A DNA stretch of 46,698 nucleotides from Paenibacillus ginsengarvi (GCF_003626695.1 NZ_RBAH01000042.1:1-46698); one strand, 5' to 3'. Positions 35,678 to 43,895 are shown, counted from the first letter of the stretch. Made by a program: numbers and translations. The notes: generated by a model not told the origin, from the letters alone.

Positions 35678-36523
35678 CTATCGCCGCTGCGGCGAAGGAA
35701 TCGTATCTTCGAAAGCGCGCTGCAGCTTCCGGGTGATCGACCCAGGTAAGCCATCCCCGACCGGGCTACCGTCGATCCGGACGATTGGCATCACTTCCAT
35801 AATCGTGCTGGTCAGAAACGCTTCGTCAGCCGCCGTCAGCTCCTGGAGCGTGAAAGGCCGCTCGATCGCCGGTATATTCAGCTTACGGGCAAGCTCCAGC
35901 ACGACTGCGCGCGTAATACCGTTCAGGATGAGGTGATTCGCCGGATGAGTCAGCAGCACGCCGTCTTTGACGATCATCAGGTTGGAGGCGCTGCATTCGG
36001 TGATGATGCCGTCCCGGTGGAGGATGACATCGTCCGCTCCGGCTTCGACCGCTTCCTGCTTCGCAAGCACGCTTCCGAGCAAGTTCAGCGATTTGATGTC
36101 GCAGCGGAGCCAGCGCACATCGGGACGCGTAATCGCGGAGATGCCGGCTGCCATCGCCTCGACCGGACGTTTGACCGCGCCGCAATAAGCCATCAGCACC
36201 GGCTTTGTGCCGGGAGCGGGAAAGCCGTGCGCACGCGGAGCGACCCCGCGCGTAATCTGCATGTATACCGTCCCTTCCTCCAGCCGTTCGCGCTTCAGCA
36301 GCTCCAGTACGATCCGATTGATTTCCTCGATCGGATACGGCAAGCTCAGCTTGATTTCCGCGGCGCTTCTCTCTAGCCTCTCGTAATGGGCGGAAGGTTC
36401 GTATAAGCGCCCGCCGTACACCCGGATCATTTCGTAAATGCCGTCGCCGAAGCAGTAGCCGCGGTCCAAATAAGATACCGACGCTTCCGATTCGGGCATG
36501 AAACGGTCGTCCATCCATATCAT
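35678..36523 (-). CDS. dat: D-amino-acid transaminase
   Basis: A 281-residue class IV aminotransferase that swaps amino groups between D-alanine and 2-oxoglutarate, giving D-glutamate for the cell wall. The PLP lysine is K144 in CDIKSLNLLG. The D-specific carboxylate trap RAH (R97, H99) in RGVAPRAHGFP distinguishes it from branched-chain enzymes, and the order matches the Bacillus sp. YM-1 enzyme almost residue for residue. ATG 36523 follows GGGGG. It is driven by its own promoter (36580-36609). The longer frame starting at 36589 would lie inside the promoter. Confidence 0.93.
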   Translation of the reverse strand: MIWMDDRFMPESEASVSYLDRGYCFGDGIYEMIRVYGGRLYEPSAHYERLERSAAEIKLSLPYPIEEINRIVLELLKRERLEEGTVYMQITRGVAPRAHGFPAPGTKPVLMAYCGAVKRPVEAMAAGISAITRPDVRWLRCDIKSLNLLGSVLAKQEAVEAGADDVILHRDGIITECSASNLMIVKDGVLLTHPANHLILNGITRAVVLELARKLNIPAIERPFTLQELTAADEAFLTSTIMEVMPIVRIDGSPVGDGLPGSITRKLQRAFEDTIPSPQRR

Positions 36524-36579
36524 GGCGATTCCCCCGAACAGCAGAATATTGCAACTGAAAGTCTGGAATAGTATGAAAT

Positions 36580-36609
36580 ATTGTAACAAAGCGGGCTATT
36601 AGATGTCAA
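36580..36609 (-). promoter_or_regulatory. Promoter of the dat operon
   Basis: On the minus strand TTGACA (36609-36604), an 18-bp spacer and TACAAT (36585-36580) lie about 57 bp upstream of the ATG. Confidence 0.8.
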
Positions 36610-36818
36610 AGCGAGACTACTATTGAAACCGTTTTCCGCATCGGACCGCAGAACGATTTTGGCAGCGGGATTCACCTGATCCGGTTTGAAAAAAATCGGA
36701 ATTTGTCGACAAATCGCAGCCGAATCCTCCCTAAAATAAGGAGCATCGCCGAGATAATCGCAGCTTTTGCGAAGCTAGTCCCTCTATTTTGCGAAAATTC
36801 GTTCGTACCCCGATAGAT

Positions 36819-36866
36819 GCACAACATGTAGTGTTGTATAATGAAGACCACAACCATATGTTGTGG
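36819..36866 (+). promoter_or_regulatory. Two NrdR boxes over the nrdJ promoter
   Basis: GCACAACATGTAGTGT (36819-36834) agrees with 13 of 16 positions of the NrdR consensus, and CAACCATATGTTGTGG (36851-36866) with about 11. Their start-to-start distance is 32 bp, three helical turns, as NrdR requires. The -10 TATAAT (36837-36842) lies between them. Binding of NrdR-ATP/dATP would block transcription of the ribonucleotide reductase gene. No good -35 is seen. Confidence 0.75.
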
Positions 36867-37001
36867 ATTTTTGCTGCAAAATATGGAAGCTTTACATAAA
36901 ATCCTGAATCCGTGAACGCAGGTTCGTGGACTCAAGAATCAGCATGAGGCAGACGCTCTAATCGCTTTTGCGCCTGAATATTAGATCCGGGAGGGCTAAC
37001 A
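36867..37001 (+). other. Structured nrdJ leader, class not recognised
   Basis: TCCGTGAAC and GTTCGTGGA (about 36910-36931) form a nine-pair stem with two wobbles, and AGGC/GCCT pairs around 36946-36973. It does not show the conserved core of a cobalamin riboswitch, which would be the natural guess for a B12 enzyme. GGGAGGG before the TTG is the ribosome site. Confidence 0.4.
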
Positions 37002-40000
37002 TTGGAGACGGTTCAAGTGAACAAGCTGGAAGGACTCAGCGAAAAAATATTTCTCGATCGGTACGCGTTGAAAGATGCGGATACGGAGCATACGGCAGTA
37101 GGCGACATGGTCCTTGTACTGACGAAGGACGATCCGAAATTCCCAAGCAAGGAAGTCGGGGAAGTGATTTCCCGAAACGGCAAACAAGTGACGATCCGGC
37201 TTCGCAGCGGCGAGTTGTTCGAATCGACTATAGATAAATTGACTTTGACGAAGGAGAAAACCCCGGAGCAGCTATGGGACCGTCTGGCGACGGCAATGGC
37301 TTCGGTTGAGACTTCGCCCGAGAAGCAGCAGGAGTGGAAGGAGAAGTTCCGCTACCTTCTAAACGACTGGCGGCTCGTTCCGGGCGGCCGGATTGCGGCG
37401 GGAGCAGGGGCCAGCGACGAGCTGACGCTGTTCAACTGCTACGTCATCCCATCGCCTCACGACAGCCGCGGAGGCATCATGGCGACATTGTCGGAAATGA
37501 CGGAGATCATGTCGCGCGGCGGCGGCGTCGGAATCAACCTGTCTTCGCTGCGTCCGCGCCGCTCCGTTGTCAAAGGCGTGAACGGCTCTTCGAGCGGCGC
37601 CGTTTCCTGGGGCGGGCTGTTCAGTTACACGACCGGACTGATCGAGCAAGGTGGCTGCTTCGGGCCGAAGGAGCGAATCGCCACAAATCGGGGGCTGATT
37701 CCAGCCGCGGAGCTGGCAGACCGAATTTCCTCAGGAGAGGTACTTTTGGCCTTGACGGAAAAAGGACCGCGGCGTATTACTTGCGCGTTTCGCAATGGTG
37801 TCAAGCCTTTATTCCGCGTAACTACGAAACGCGGTTTTACGGTTGAAGTGACCAAAGACCATAAAATGGGCGTGCTTCACAATGGTGTTGTCGCTACAGT
37901 ACCTCTGCGGGACTTGGATGTGGACTCCGAAACCTTGATTTTGCTGGCAGACGGTCTGTATGAAGTCCCTTATGTTCAATTGCGAACAGATCCGTACAAA
38001 CGTTCCGGGATGAGTACGAAGTTGAATGAATCCGTGCAATTACCCGAGCTGCTGGACGAGCGTCTTGCTTACCTGCTCGGCTATTCTTACGGGGATGGGT
38101 ATGTGCATTGGGGACGCAAAGTGAGCTGGGAAGCGCCGAAAGCGATCAAGTTTGCGACAGCAGACGAGTATCCGGATATCCGTGAACGTTTGGTTGGATT
38201 GGTCCGGGAATTGTTCGCGCTTGAACCGACCGTCGAAGTAGGTGATGGCGCTTGTCACAATGTTGCTGTTTATTCCCGCATTCTGATCGACTGGCTTGAG
38301 CAAAACGGGATGCTGAAGTCTCGAAGTGAAGAGATTCGAGTTCCCGATGTGATCTTCCGTTCTCCTTCTTCCGTCATGGGAGCATTTGTTGCGGGATATT
38401 TCGATGCCGATGGTTGCGATCGCGGATCGAAAGGAGGCTACGGGTTCGACAGTGTCAGTATCGGAATGCTGCGCGACATCCAACAACTGCTTGCGGCAAA
38501 TGGCATCATGTCTCACATCCATTCGACGGATCGAAGTGAACAAGGCTGGCGGACCATCCATCGTCTTTGTGTGACAGGCGCTGAATTCAAGGAGCGAATG
38601 AGCCGCTTTCTCGATTTGTCTAATAAAGATAAACAAACATCCGGCTTCCGAAATCATGGCAATAGCTACCCGCGAGAGGCTTGGAAACCGATGGAAATTC
38701 CGGGGCGCTACTATCAAGGGGTTTGGGATTCGACAAAACCACGCATTTCTTATCGGGCGCTATCCCGTGTCAAAGATCGACTGCAAGCGGACGGTCAAGT
38801 CGCACTGGCGGAACGAGTAGAACAGTTACTGCATACTGTGCCTGACCGTATTGTATCCATCGAATCGGTCGGGGTAAGCCCCGTATTCGATTTTGAAGTG
38901 GAAGACGTACACATGCTTTGCGGCAACGGGTTTTACACGTCAAACAGCCGGCGCGGGGCTTTAATGCTCATGATCAACGACTGGCATCCGGACCTTGTCG
39001 ACTTTATCACGGTTAAATCGACGATGGGACAGATTACGAACGCCAACTTGTCCGTATGCGTCAGCAATGCGTTCATGAAAGCCGTCAAGGAGGATCTCGA
39101 CTGGGAGCTCGTCTTCCCGGACACGACCGATCCGGAATATAACGACATCTGGGACGGCGATCTGGCGAAATGGAAGTCACTCGGCAAAGCCGTGAAGCCG
39201 TACCGTACCGTCAAGGCGCGCGAGGTGTGGCATACGATTATCGAATCCGCATGGCGTTCCGCCGAGCCGGGCGTCGTGTTTATGGAATATTACAACCAGA
39301 TGTCCAACAGCTGGTATTTCAATCCGATCATTTGTACAAATCCATGCGGAGAACAAGGCTTGCCGGCATGGGGCGTCTGCAACCTGTCCGCGATCAACCT
39401 GTCGAAGTTTTACGACGAAGAGAAGATGGACGTCGCTTGGGACGATCTCGGCAAAACGGTTCGTTACTCCGTCCGCTTCCTGGATAACGTCATCGACCGG
39501 ACGCCGTATCACTTCGAGGAAAACGAAAGCAACCAGAAGAGCGAGCGCCGCGTAGGCCTCGGCACGATGGGACTAGCCGAGCTGATGATCAAGCTGAAAA
39601 TCCGCTACGGTAGCGCCGAATCGCTGCTGTTCCTGGATCGCCTGTACGGCTTTATGGCGAAGGAAGCATACTTGTCCTCATCCGAGATTGCGGCCGAGAA
39701 AGGCTCGTTTACCCAATTCGACGCCGACAAGTTTCTCCAGAGCGGCTTCATGAAAAACATGACGAAGACGTTCCCGGAAGTAGGCGAGACCATCCGCCAA
39801 AAAGGTATGCGCAACGTCACCGTCATTACGCAAGCTCCTACGGGCAGTACGGGCACGATGGTCGGCACTTCGACCGGCATCGAGCCGTACTTCGCCTTCG
39901 AATATTTCCGCCAAAGCCGTCTCGGCTTCGACAAGCAGTACGTGCCGATCGCCCAAGCGTACAAGGATACGCACCCGAACGAGGAGCTGCCGGACTACTT

Positions 40001-40910
40001 CGTTACGGCGATGAGCTTGTCGGCGGAGGACCATATTCGCGTGCAAGCGGCGATCCAGACGTGGGTCGACAGCTCGATCTCCAAGACGGCGAACTGTCCG
40101 TCCGACTTCACCGTCGAAGAGACGAAGCGGCTGTACGAGCTGGCGTTCGACCTCGGCTGCAAAGGCGTAACGATCTATCGCGACGGCAGCCGCGACGTAC
40201 AGGTGCTGTCGACCGAGAAGAAGGAAGAGAAAAAAGAAGAAACGAAAGCGGAGCCCGTGCAAGCGGCGGCAGAGCAGCCGGCATCCGGTGCGGCCCCGGC
40301 TCAGGAGTCGGTCTCGCTGGCGCAGCTGTCGGATACGCTCGCCACAGGCATCGACATGCAAACGAAGCAAGTGTTCGACAAGCAGTACAAAAAACGCCCG
40401 CAAACGCTGCGCGGCGCGACGTATAAATTCAATACGCCGTTTGGCATGGCGTACATTACTATCAACGACATGAACGGCACGCCGAGCGAAATCTTCCTGA
40501 ACGTCGGCAAAGCCGGCTCCGACGTATTCGCGATGTCCGAGGCGCTCGGCCGCGTCTGCTCCTTGTTCCTCCGCTACGGCGACCACGGGGACAAAGTGCA
40601 GCTGCTCGTCAAGCATCTGAAGGGGATCGGCGGCTCCGGCGCAATCGGCTTCGGCGCGAACCGCGTAGAATCGATCGCTGACGCCGTCGCCAAGGCGCTG
40701 GAGATGCACATCGGCGACGAATCCGAGCCATATATTACGGCGACGCAAGAAGTAACGGCAGCGGCAGCCGAAACCGTGAGCGCGAAGCCGCCGGCCTACT
40801 CGCCCGGCAGCATCTCGACCGATTTGTGTCCGTCGTGCGGCTCCGCTTCGCTTGTGAACAGCGAGGGCTGCAAAAACTGTACCAACTGCGGCTATAGCAG
40901 GTGCTCGTAA
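37002..40910 (+). CDS. nrdJ: Adenosylcobalamin-dependent ribonucleotide reductase (class II) with intein
   Basis: This 1302-residue precursor becomes an 872-residue class II reductase after splicing. The enzyme makes deoxyribonucleotides using a B12-generated thiyl radical. Visible active-site features are LFNCYV (disulfide cysteine), TNPCGEQ (radical cysteine) with GVCNLSAINLS, and the phosphate loop APTGSTGT. The C-terminal tail has the redox/zinc cysteines CPSC and CTNCGYSRC. TTG 37002 follows GGGAGGG. The intein lies between G218 and S649, in GGSRRGALML, a highly conserved stretch. A disordered alanine/glutamate-rich linker joins the domain that starts TFKKR-like at about 1120. NrdR boxes lie upstream. 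Confidence 0.95.
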   Translation: METVQVNKLEGLSEKIFLDRYALKDADTEHTAVGDMVLVLTKDDPKFPSKEVGEVISRNGKQVTIRLRSGELFESTIDKLTLTKEKTPEQLWDRLATAMASVETSPEKQQEWKEKFRYLLNDWRLVPGGRIAAGAGASDELTLFNCYVIPSPHDSRGGIMATLSEMTEIMSRGGGVGINLSSLRPRRSVVKGVNGSSSGAVSWGGLFSYTTGLIEQGGCFGPKERIATNRGLIPAAELADRISSGEVLLALTEKGPRRITCAFRNGVKPLFRVTTKRGFTVEVTKDHKMGVLHNGVVATVPLRDLDVDSETLILLADGLYEVPYVQLRTDPYKRSGMSTKLNESVQLPELLDERLAYLLGYSYGDGYVHWGRKVSWEAPKAIKFATADEYPDIRERLVGLVRELFALEPTVEVGDGACHNVAVYSRILIDWLEQNGMLKSRSEEIRVPDVIFRSPSSVMGAFVAGYFDADGCDRGSKGGYGFDSVSIGMLRDIQQLLAANGIMSHIHSTDRSEQGWRTIHRLCVTGAEFKERMSRFLDLSNKDKQTSGFRNHGNSYPREAWKPMEIPGRYYQGVWDSTKPRISYRALSRVKDRLQADGQVALAERVEQLLHTVPDRIVSIESVGVSPVFDFEVEDVHMLCGNGFYTSNSRRGALMLMINDWHPDLVDFITVKSTMGQITNANLSVCVSNAFMKAVKEDLDWELVFPDTTDPEYNDIWDGDLAKWKSLGKAVKPYRTVKAREVWHTIIESAWRSAEPGVVFMEYYNQMSNSWYFNPIICTNPCGEQGLPAWGVCNLSAINLSKFYDEEKMDVAWDDLGKTVRYSVRFLDNVIDRTPYHFEENESNQKSERRVGLGTMGLAELMIKLKIRYGSAESLLFLDRLYGFMAKEAYLSSSEIAAEKGSFTQFDADKFLQSGFMKNMTKTFPEVGETIRQKGMRNVTVITQAPTGSTGTMVGTSTGIEPYFAFEYFRQSRLGFDKQYVPIAQAYKDTHPNEELPDYFVTAMSLSAEDHIRVQAAIQTWVDSSISKTANCPSDFTVEETKRLYELAFDLGCKGVTIYRDGSRDVQVLSTEKKEEKKEETKAEPVQAAAEQPASGAAPAQESVSLAQLSDTLATGIDMQTKQVFDKQYKKRPQTLRGATYKFNTPFGMAYITINDMNGTPSEIFLNVGKAGSDVFAMSEALGRVCSLFLRYGDHGDKVQLLVKHLKGIGGSGAIGFGANRVESIADAVAKALEMHIGDESEPYITATQEVTAAAAETVSAKPPAYSPGSISTDLCPSCGSASLVNSEGCKNCTNCGYSRCS
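37656..38945 (+). mobile_element. LAGLIDADG-containing intein in NrdJ
   Basis: This 430-residue in-frame insertion (residues 219-648) begins with C1 in CFGPKERIA. It has the block B motif with TKDH and ends with block F/G FDFEVEDVHMLCGNGFYTSN, followed by the +1 serine. Two homing-endonuclease motifs, LLGYSYGDGYV and FVAGYFDADG, show a LAGLIDADG domain with acidic residues intact. The residue before the final asparagine is serine, not the usual histidine. The DNA is visibly more AT-rich than the flanking extein, in keeping with horizontal acquisition. Confidence 0.95.
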
Positions 40911-40912
40911 GG

Positions 40913-40940
40913 AAAGCCCGGGGATGCCCGGGCTTTTTTT
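40913..40940 (+). terminator. Terminator of nrdJ
   Basis: There is a perfect 10-bp stem, AAAGCCCGGG (40913-40922) with CCCGGGCTTT (40927-40936), through a GATG loop, followed by a T run. Confidence 0.93.
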
Positions 40941-41057
40941 TGTAATGTAAGTTGTAACTAGAAATGTCGCAGACCTGAAGGCTTGATGGTAAAGGCTTCA
41001 ATATTATTCGATCATTAGCAGTGCTTTGACAAAATACGCCGGGCTTGTAGCACTTAT

Positions 41058-41103
41058 ATCAATACAGCATTGAAGGAAGCGCAAGAGGAGGCTACGAAAA
41101 ATA
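41058..41103 (+). pseudogene. Short relic of a solute-binding-protein C-terminus
   Basis: Fifteen codons read INTALKEAQEEATKN, nearly the same as the end of the relic at 3373-3966 (VNTALKDAQEEATK), and stop soon after without other coding sequence. The rest of 40941-41347 shows no recognisable gene or RNA. This piece suggests that a sugar transporter gene once stood here. Confidence 0.5.
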
Positions 41104-41347
41104 GTTCCTCTTCCCATTTTGTCGTAGTCGTGGACAGAGCCTAGGAAACTCATATTGCTCGGGCTGTCAGTTTTCGAGGTGTTGCAATTGGTCATTCACT
41201 TGAGTTTATGGGGAATAGAGAATCGATGTTGTTGGGCTGTTCGTTGATTTTATAGGAAGAGAAATGAAGGAACTCGAGAATTTGTAGAAAAGAATCGGTG
41301 CAAATACTCCGCCATACGGCCCGAAACGAAGTGTCAGCGGCGTAAGG

Positions 41348-41390
41348 TTGACATTTGCATACCACTATACTACGATATGTAGTATGGTGG
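41348..41390 (+). promoter_or_regulatory. Promoter and BlaI-type operator of the blaI-M56 operon
   Basis: TTGACA (41348-41353), 17 bp, TACGAT (41371-41376). Over the -10 lies an inverted repeat, ATACTAC-GATAT-GTAGTAT (41367-41385). It extends to 12 bp per arm (CCACTATACTAC and GTAGTATGGTGG) with one mismatch. This is the BlaI/MecI operator type (TACTAC..GTAGTA), so the repressor should control itself. Confidence 0.85.
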
Positions 41391-41400
41391 TGAGACAAGA

Positions 41401-41832
41401 ATGCAAATCAAAAAAATGAATATGGGCGGCGAAGGCTTGAACCGATTTTTTGGGCCTCTGGAATCCCGCATAATGGATCTTCTTTGGAATTCTGAGGGTT
41501 TAAGCATCAAGGAAGTTCAGTCGATCCTGAATCAGGAAAGTCCAATTTCGATCAATACGGTGATGACCATCATGAATCGTCTGCTAGACAAGGGACATTT
41601 GACAAAAGTCATGAAAGGAACCGGCCGAGCGCGAGCAGCCAAGTTTAGCCCGATTCTATCCAGAGAGCAGTTTCTGTCCGAACAAACGAAGCAAGTGTCG
41701 CAGGGACTCATTCAAGAATACGGAAGCCTGGTTGTAAACCACATGATCGATGCACTTGATGAAGTCGATCCTGAAGTCATTGCGAGACTGGAGTGCAAGC
41801 TAAATGATCTGAAGAGCAGGAAAAAGCAATGA
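41401..41832 (+). CDS. BlaI/MecI/CopY family transcriptional repressor
   Basis: A 143-residue repressor. The N-terminal winged helix (15-80) has the family pattern LESRIMDLLW and TVMTIMNRLLDKGHL, with a wing reading GTGRARAAKFSP. The C-terminal helix bundle (85-143) provides dimerisation. The first 12 residues extend the usual start. It overlaps by 4 bp the gene for the membrane protease that should cleave or inactivate it. Its operator overlaps its own promoter, and a similar site lies before the Lgt-like gene. No beta-lactamase or penicillin-binding protein is nearby. Confidence 0.9.
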   Translation: MQIKKMNMGGEGLNRFFGPLESRIMDLLWNSEGLSIKEVQSILNQESPISINTVMTIMNRLLDKGHLTKVMKGTGRARAAKFSPILSREQFLSEQTKQVSQGLIQEYGSLVVNHMIDALDEVDPEVIARLECKLNDLKSRKKQ

Positions 41833-42626
41833 GCCCAATAACAAAGCTAAGAGGCTCTTATGCGCTAATGATAGTTATTATAGCAACTACAATTGCACAA
41901 ATGGGGGTGATTCTTGCCTGCCAAGTCCGTAGCGGAACGTTCCTAGGTCCCATTTTCAATTGTGCTATCCTCGTTTTATTTGGCTACATGCTTGGCATGA
42001 TGATATGGCGGATTATCCGACAGATGTATTTATCGCAAAAATGGATAAAACATTTTCGGAGCCGCAAACACGACAAACTCACCAAGCACTTGAACTACAT
42101 ATACCGAAATTGGGGAACAGAAATCATCGTTGTACAAGACGACTCCTTTGTAGCGCTTACGATTGGTCTAATTCGACCAAAGATCGTTGTCTCCACAATG
42201 GTTTTAGATAGGTTTAGCAAAATGGAAGTAAAAGCGATTTTGCTGCATGAACGATATCATTGCCTCAATCACGACGGACGCAAATTGTTCCTCTCGAGTT
42301 TGCTGGTTGATGCTTTTGGCTATTTGCCGATCGTTAAACCGATCGTTAGCTATTATGAGACATGGAAAGAACTGCTTGCGGATCGATATGCAATGGAGCA
42401 GATGGGCACGGAATTCTATTTAGGCAATATCTTGTTAAAATTGGCAAAACGCGAAAATCACCATCGATGTAAGACTGCCGTTTATTTTGCGAATACAACT
42501 TTGCAATATCGCATGATGCAGGTTCTTGAGCCAGAACAAGTTGTGAAGGTTCCGCTTGCTCTGTTGAAACCATTTTTAAGAACCTGTTCCATTTTACTGT
42601 TGTTAATCGTGGGTGGGGATTCATAA
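41829..42626 (+). CDS. M56 family membrane metalloprotease (BlaR1-like, no sensor domain)
   Basis: A 265-residue protein of the BlaR1/MecR1 peptidase family. Two N-terminal membrane segments (about 11-31 and 43-62) precede a cytoplasmic zinc protease with HERYH (140-144) and the third ligand in ELLADRYA (E181). A last hydrophobic segment (about 244-262) ends the protein. BlaR1 is about 600 residues and carries an extracellular penicillin-binding sensor; this one stops after the protease. It must therefore sense its signal through the membrane part or a partner. It is co-translated with the BlaI repressor (ATGA) and most likely relieves that repressor. Confidence 0.88.
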   Translation: MSPITKLRGSYALMIVIIATTIAQMGVILACQVRSGTFLGPIFNCAILVLFGYMLGMMIWRIIRQMYLSQKWIKHFRSRKHDKLTKHLNYIYRNWGTEIIVVQDDSFVALTIGLIRPKIVVSTMVLDRFSKMEVKAILLHERYHCLNHDGRKLFLSSLLVDAFGYLPIVKPIVSYYETWKELLADRYAMEQMGTEFYLGNILLKLAKRENHHRCKTAVYFANTTLQYRMMQVLEPEQVVKVPLALLKPFLRTCSILLLLIVGGDS

Positions 42627-42644
42627 TCCCTTTTTAGATAATCA

Positions 42645-42663
42645 TACTACATATTGTAGTTTA
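42645..42663 (+). promoter_or_regulatory. Second BlaI-type operator, before the Lgt-like gene
   Basis: ATACTAC-ATATT-GTAGTTT (42645-42663) repeats the operator at 41367-41385, with the same ACTAC-N5-GTAGT core and spacing. It lies 64 bp before the start of the Lgt-like gene. The core agrees in all ten arm positions, so the two sites are likely bound by the same repressor. Confidence 0.75.
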
Positions 42664-42726
42664 ATTGCCTGAGAGCTTAGTCCTTTAAGCCATGATTTAG
42701 AAAAAAATAGCGTGGAGGATGAACTT

Positions 42727-43497
42727 GTGCATAATGAATTAGTTTCAATCGGGCCTGTGACCATTTACGGCTATGGAATGATGATTGCACTCGGAATTCT
42801 TGTCGCTTATAAGATGGTCCTATATCGTGCGGCAACGGAACAAATCGAGCAATCCCATATATCCTCATTAACCTTCCTTAGCCTATTGGGAGGATTTGCG
42901 GGAGCCAAGCTTTTGTATTGGATCACTCAAATCAACAAAATCGTAAATGACCCGGGCATTGTTTTAAACGTTTCCGAAGGGTTCGTGATTTACGGAGGCA
43001 TAATAGGGGGGATTTTGGCTGGTTATGCTTACTGCCGGAAGAAAAAAATAAACTTTTTCCAACACCTGGATCTGTTTATCCCCTCTATAGCATTGGCCCA
43101 GGGATTCGGCAGGATCGGCTGTCTGCTTGCAGGGTGTTGCTACGGAGAAGAAACGCAAAGTTGGTTTGGCATTACCTTTCACCACTCGGAGTTCGCCCCG
43201 AATGATGTGAAACTTGTCCCAACGCAAATCATGGAGAGCCTGCTTAATTTCTCCCTTTTTTTTGCACTGATCTATGTGGCTAAAAAATATCGGCCGCATC
43301 CTGGGGGAATTGCAGGTTTGTATCTTGTTATGTACAGTTTAGGACGATTTGGCATCGAGTTTTTCAGAGGAGACCTTATCCGCGGGCAGTTTGGTGGTCT
43401 TGCTACCTCGCAGTGGATCGCTATTGGGGTGGTTTTAGTAACCAGTCTTGCATTTTTGAAAAACATAAGAAAAAAACCTGCTATTTTCGAACTATAG
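42727..43497 (+). CDS. Prolipoprotein diacylglyceryl transferase (Lgt) paralogue
   Basis: A 256-residue polytopic membrane protein of the Lgt family, whose members attach diacylglycerol to the cysteine of prolipoproteins. GTG 42727 is chosen since GGAGG (42714-42718) lies 8 nt before it; an upstream GTG at 42712 precedes that site. Kept are YGYGMMIALG, the R129 loop GFGRIGC and the GRFGIEFFRGD end (R207, E211). Changed are the histidine of HGGLIG, here Y89 in VIYGGIIGG, and the asparagine of RIGN, here C132 in RIGCLLAGCCYG. This pattern marks a divergent subfamily; activity needs proof. A BlaI-like operator precedes it. Confidence 0.85.
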   Translation: MHNELVSIGPVTIYGYGMMIALGILVAYKMVLYRAATEQIEQSHISSLTFLSLLGGFAGAKLLYWITQINKIVNDPGIVLNVSEGFVIYGGIIGGILAGYAYCRKKKINFFQHLDLFIPSIALAQGFGRIGCLLAGCCYGEETQSWFGITFHHSEFAPNDVKLVPTQIMESLLNFSLFFALIYVAKKYRPHPGGIAGLYLVMYSLGRFGIEFFRGDLIRGQFGGLATSQWIAIGVVLVTSLAFLKNIRKKPAIFEL

Positions 43498-43533
43498 GCA
43501 GACTATGGTGCTTTAGGTACGGCTTAAGCCACA

Positions 43534-43620
43534 AACGATCGACCATGATGGGTGATGCCGAAGCTGAGTAGTGATTAAATAGTTTGGCAAAGCCGAGGAA
43601 ACACGGCGGACTCGATCGTT
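43534..43620 (+). other. 87-bp element bounded by a 9-bp inverted repeat
   Basis: AACGATCGA (43534-43542) and TCGATCGTT (43612-43620) are perfect complements enclosing a GC-rich region with further possible pairs (GCCG/CGGC). It lies between the Lgt-like gene and the ABC-F promoter. It could be a small structured RNA or a miniature element; I do not recognise a family. Confidence 0.4.
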
Positions 43621-43648
43621 ACTAGTATCCGGGCCAGAACTATACCGT

Positions 43649-43678
43649 TTGCCGACATGCCATTTTTTGTGGTATATT
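43649..43678 (+). promoter_or_regulatory. Promoter of the ABC-F leader
   Basis: TTGCCG (43649-43654), 18 bp, TATATT (43673-43678), 45 bp before the leader ORF. Confidence 0.65.
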
Positions 43679-43722
43679 AGTCATATCGTTTCTAAATCGT
43701 ATCGGTAAGGGAGGTGTCAAAA

Positions 43723-43851
43723 ATGTTGCAAGTCGCCGCACGTAGCAAGTGGTCCCAATACTGGGTGCACCAAGCTACGATCGTATTCCGCTTTTCCGCA
43801 AACGGGAGAGGTCTGTCCATTTTAGGCGACTGCAACATTTTGACCCCTTAG
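43723..43851 (+). CDS. 42-codon leader peptide ORF of the ABC-F gene
   Basis: ATG 43723 follows AAGGGAGGTG (43707-43716) by 6 nt, an excellent ribosome site. The peptide begins MLQVAARSKWSQYWVHQ and ends CNILTP. Its ends form a long stem: TGTTGCA-A-GTCGCC (43724-43737) with GGCGACTGCAACA (43825-43837), 13 bp with one bulge, so translation opens the stem. A strong terminator follows before the resistance gene. This is the layout of ribosome-mediated attenuation seen for other ABC-F genes such as vmlR. Confidence 0.8.
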   Translation: MLQVAARSKWSQYWVHQATIVFRFSANGRGLSILGDCNILTP

Positions 43852-43895
43852 ATCGAATGCCTGTTCATTGCATTCGATCGGCCCTTTGATTGGGA

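Noticed and set aside
36867..37001. Cobalamin riboswitch before the B12 enzyme
   Set aside because: The conserved B12-box core was not found; only generic stems are visible.
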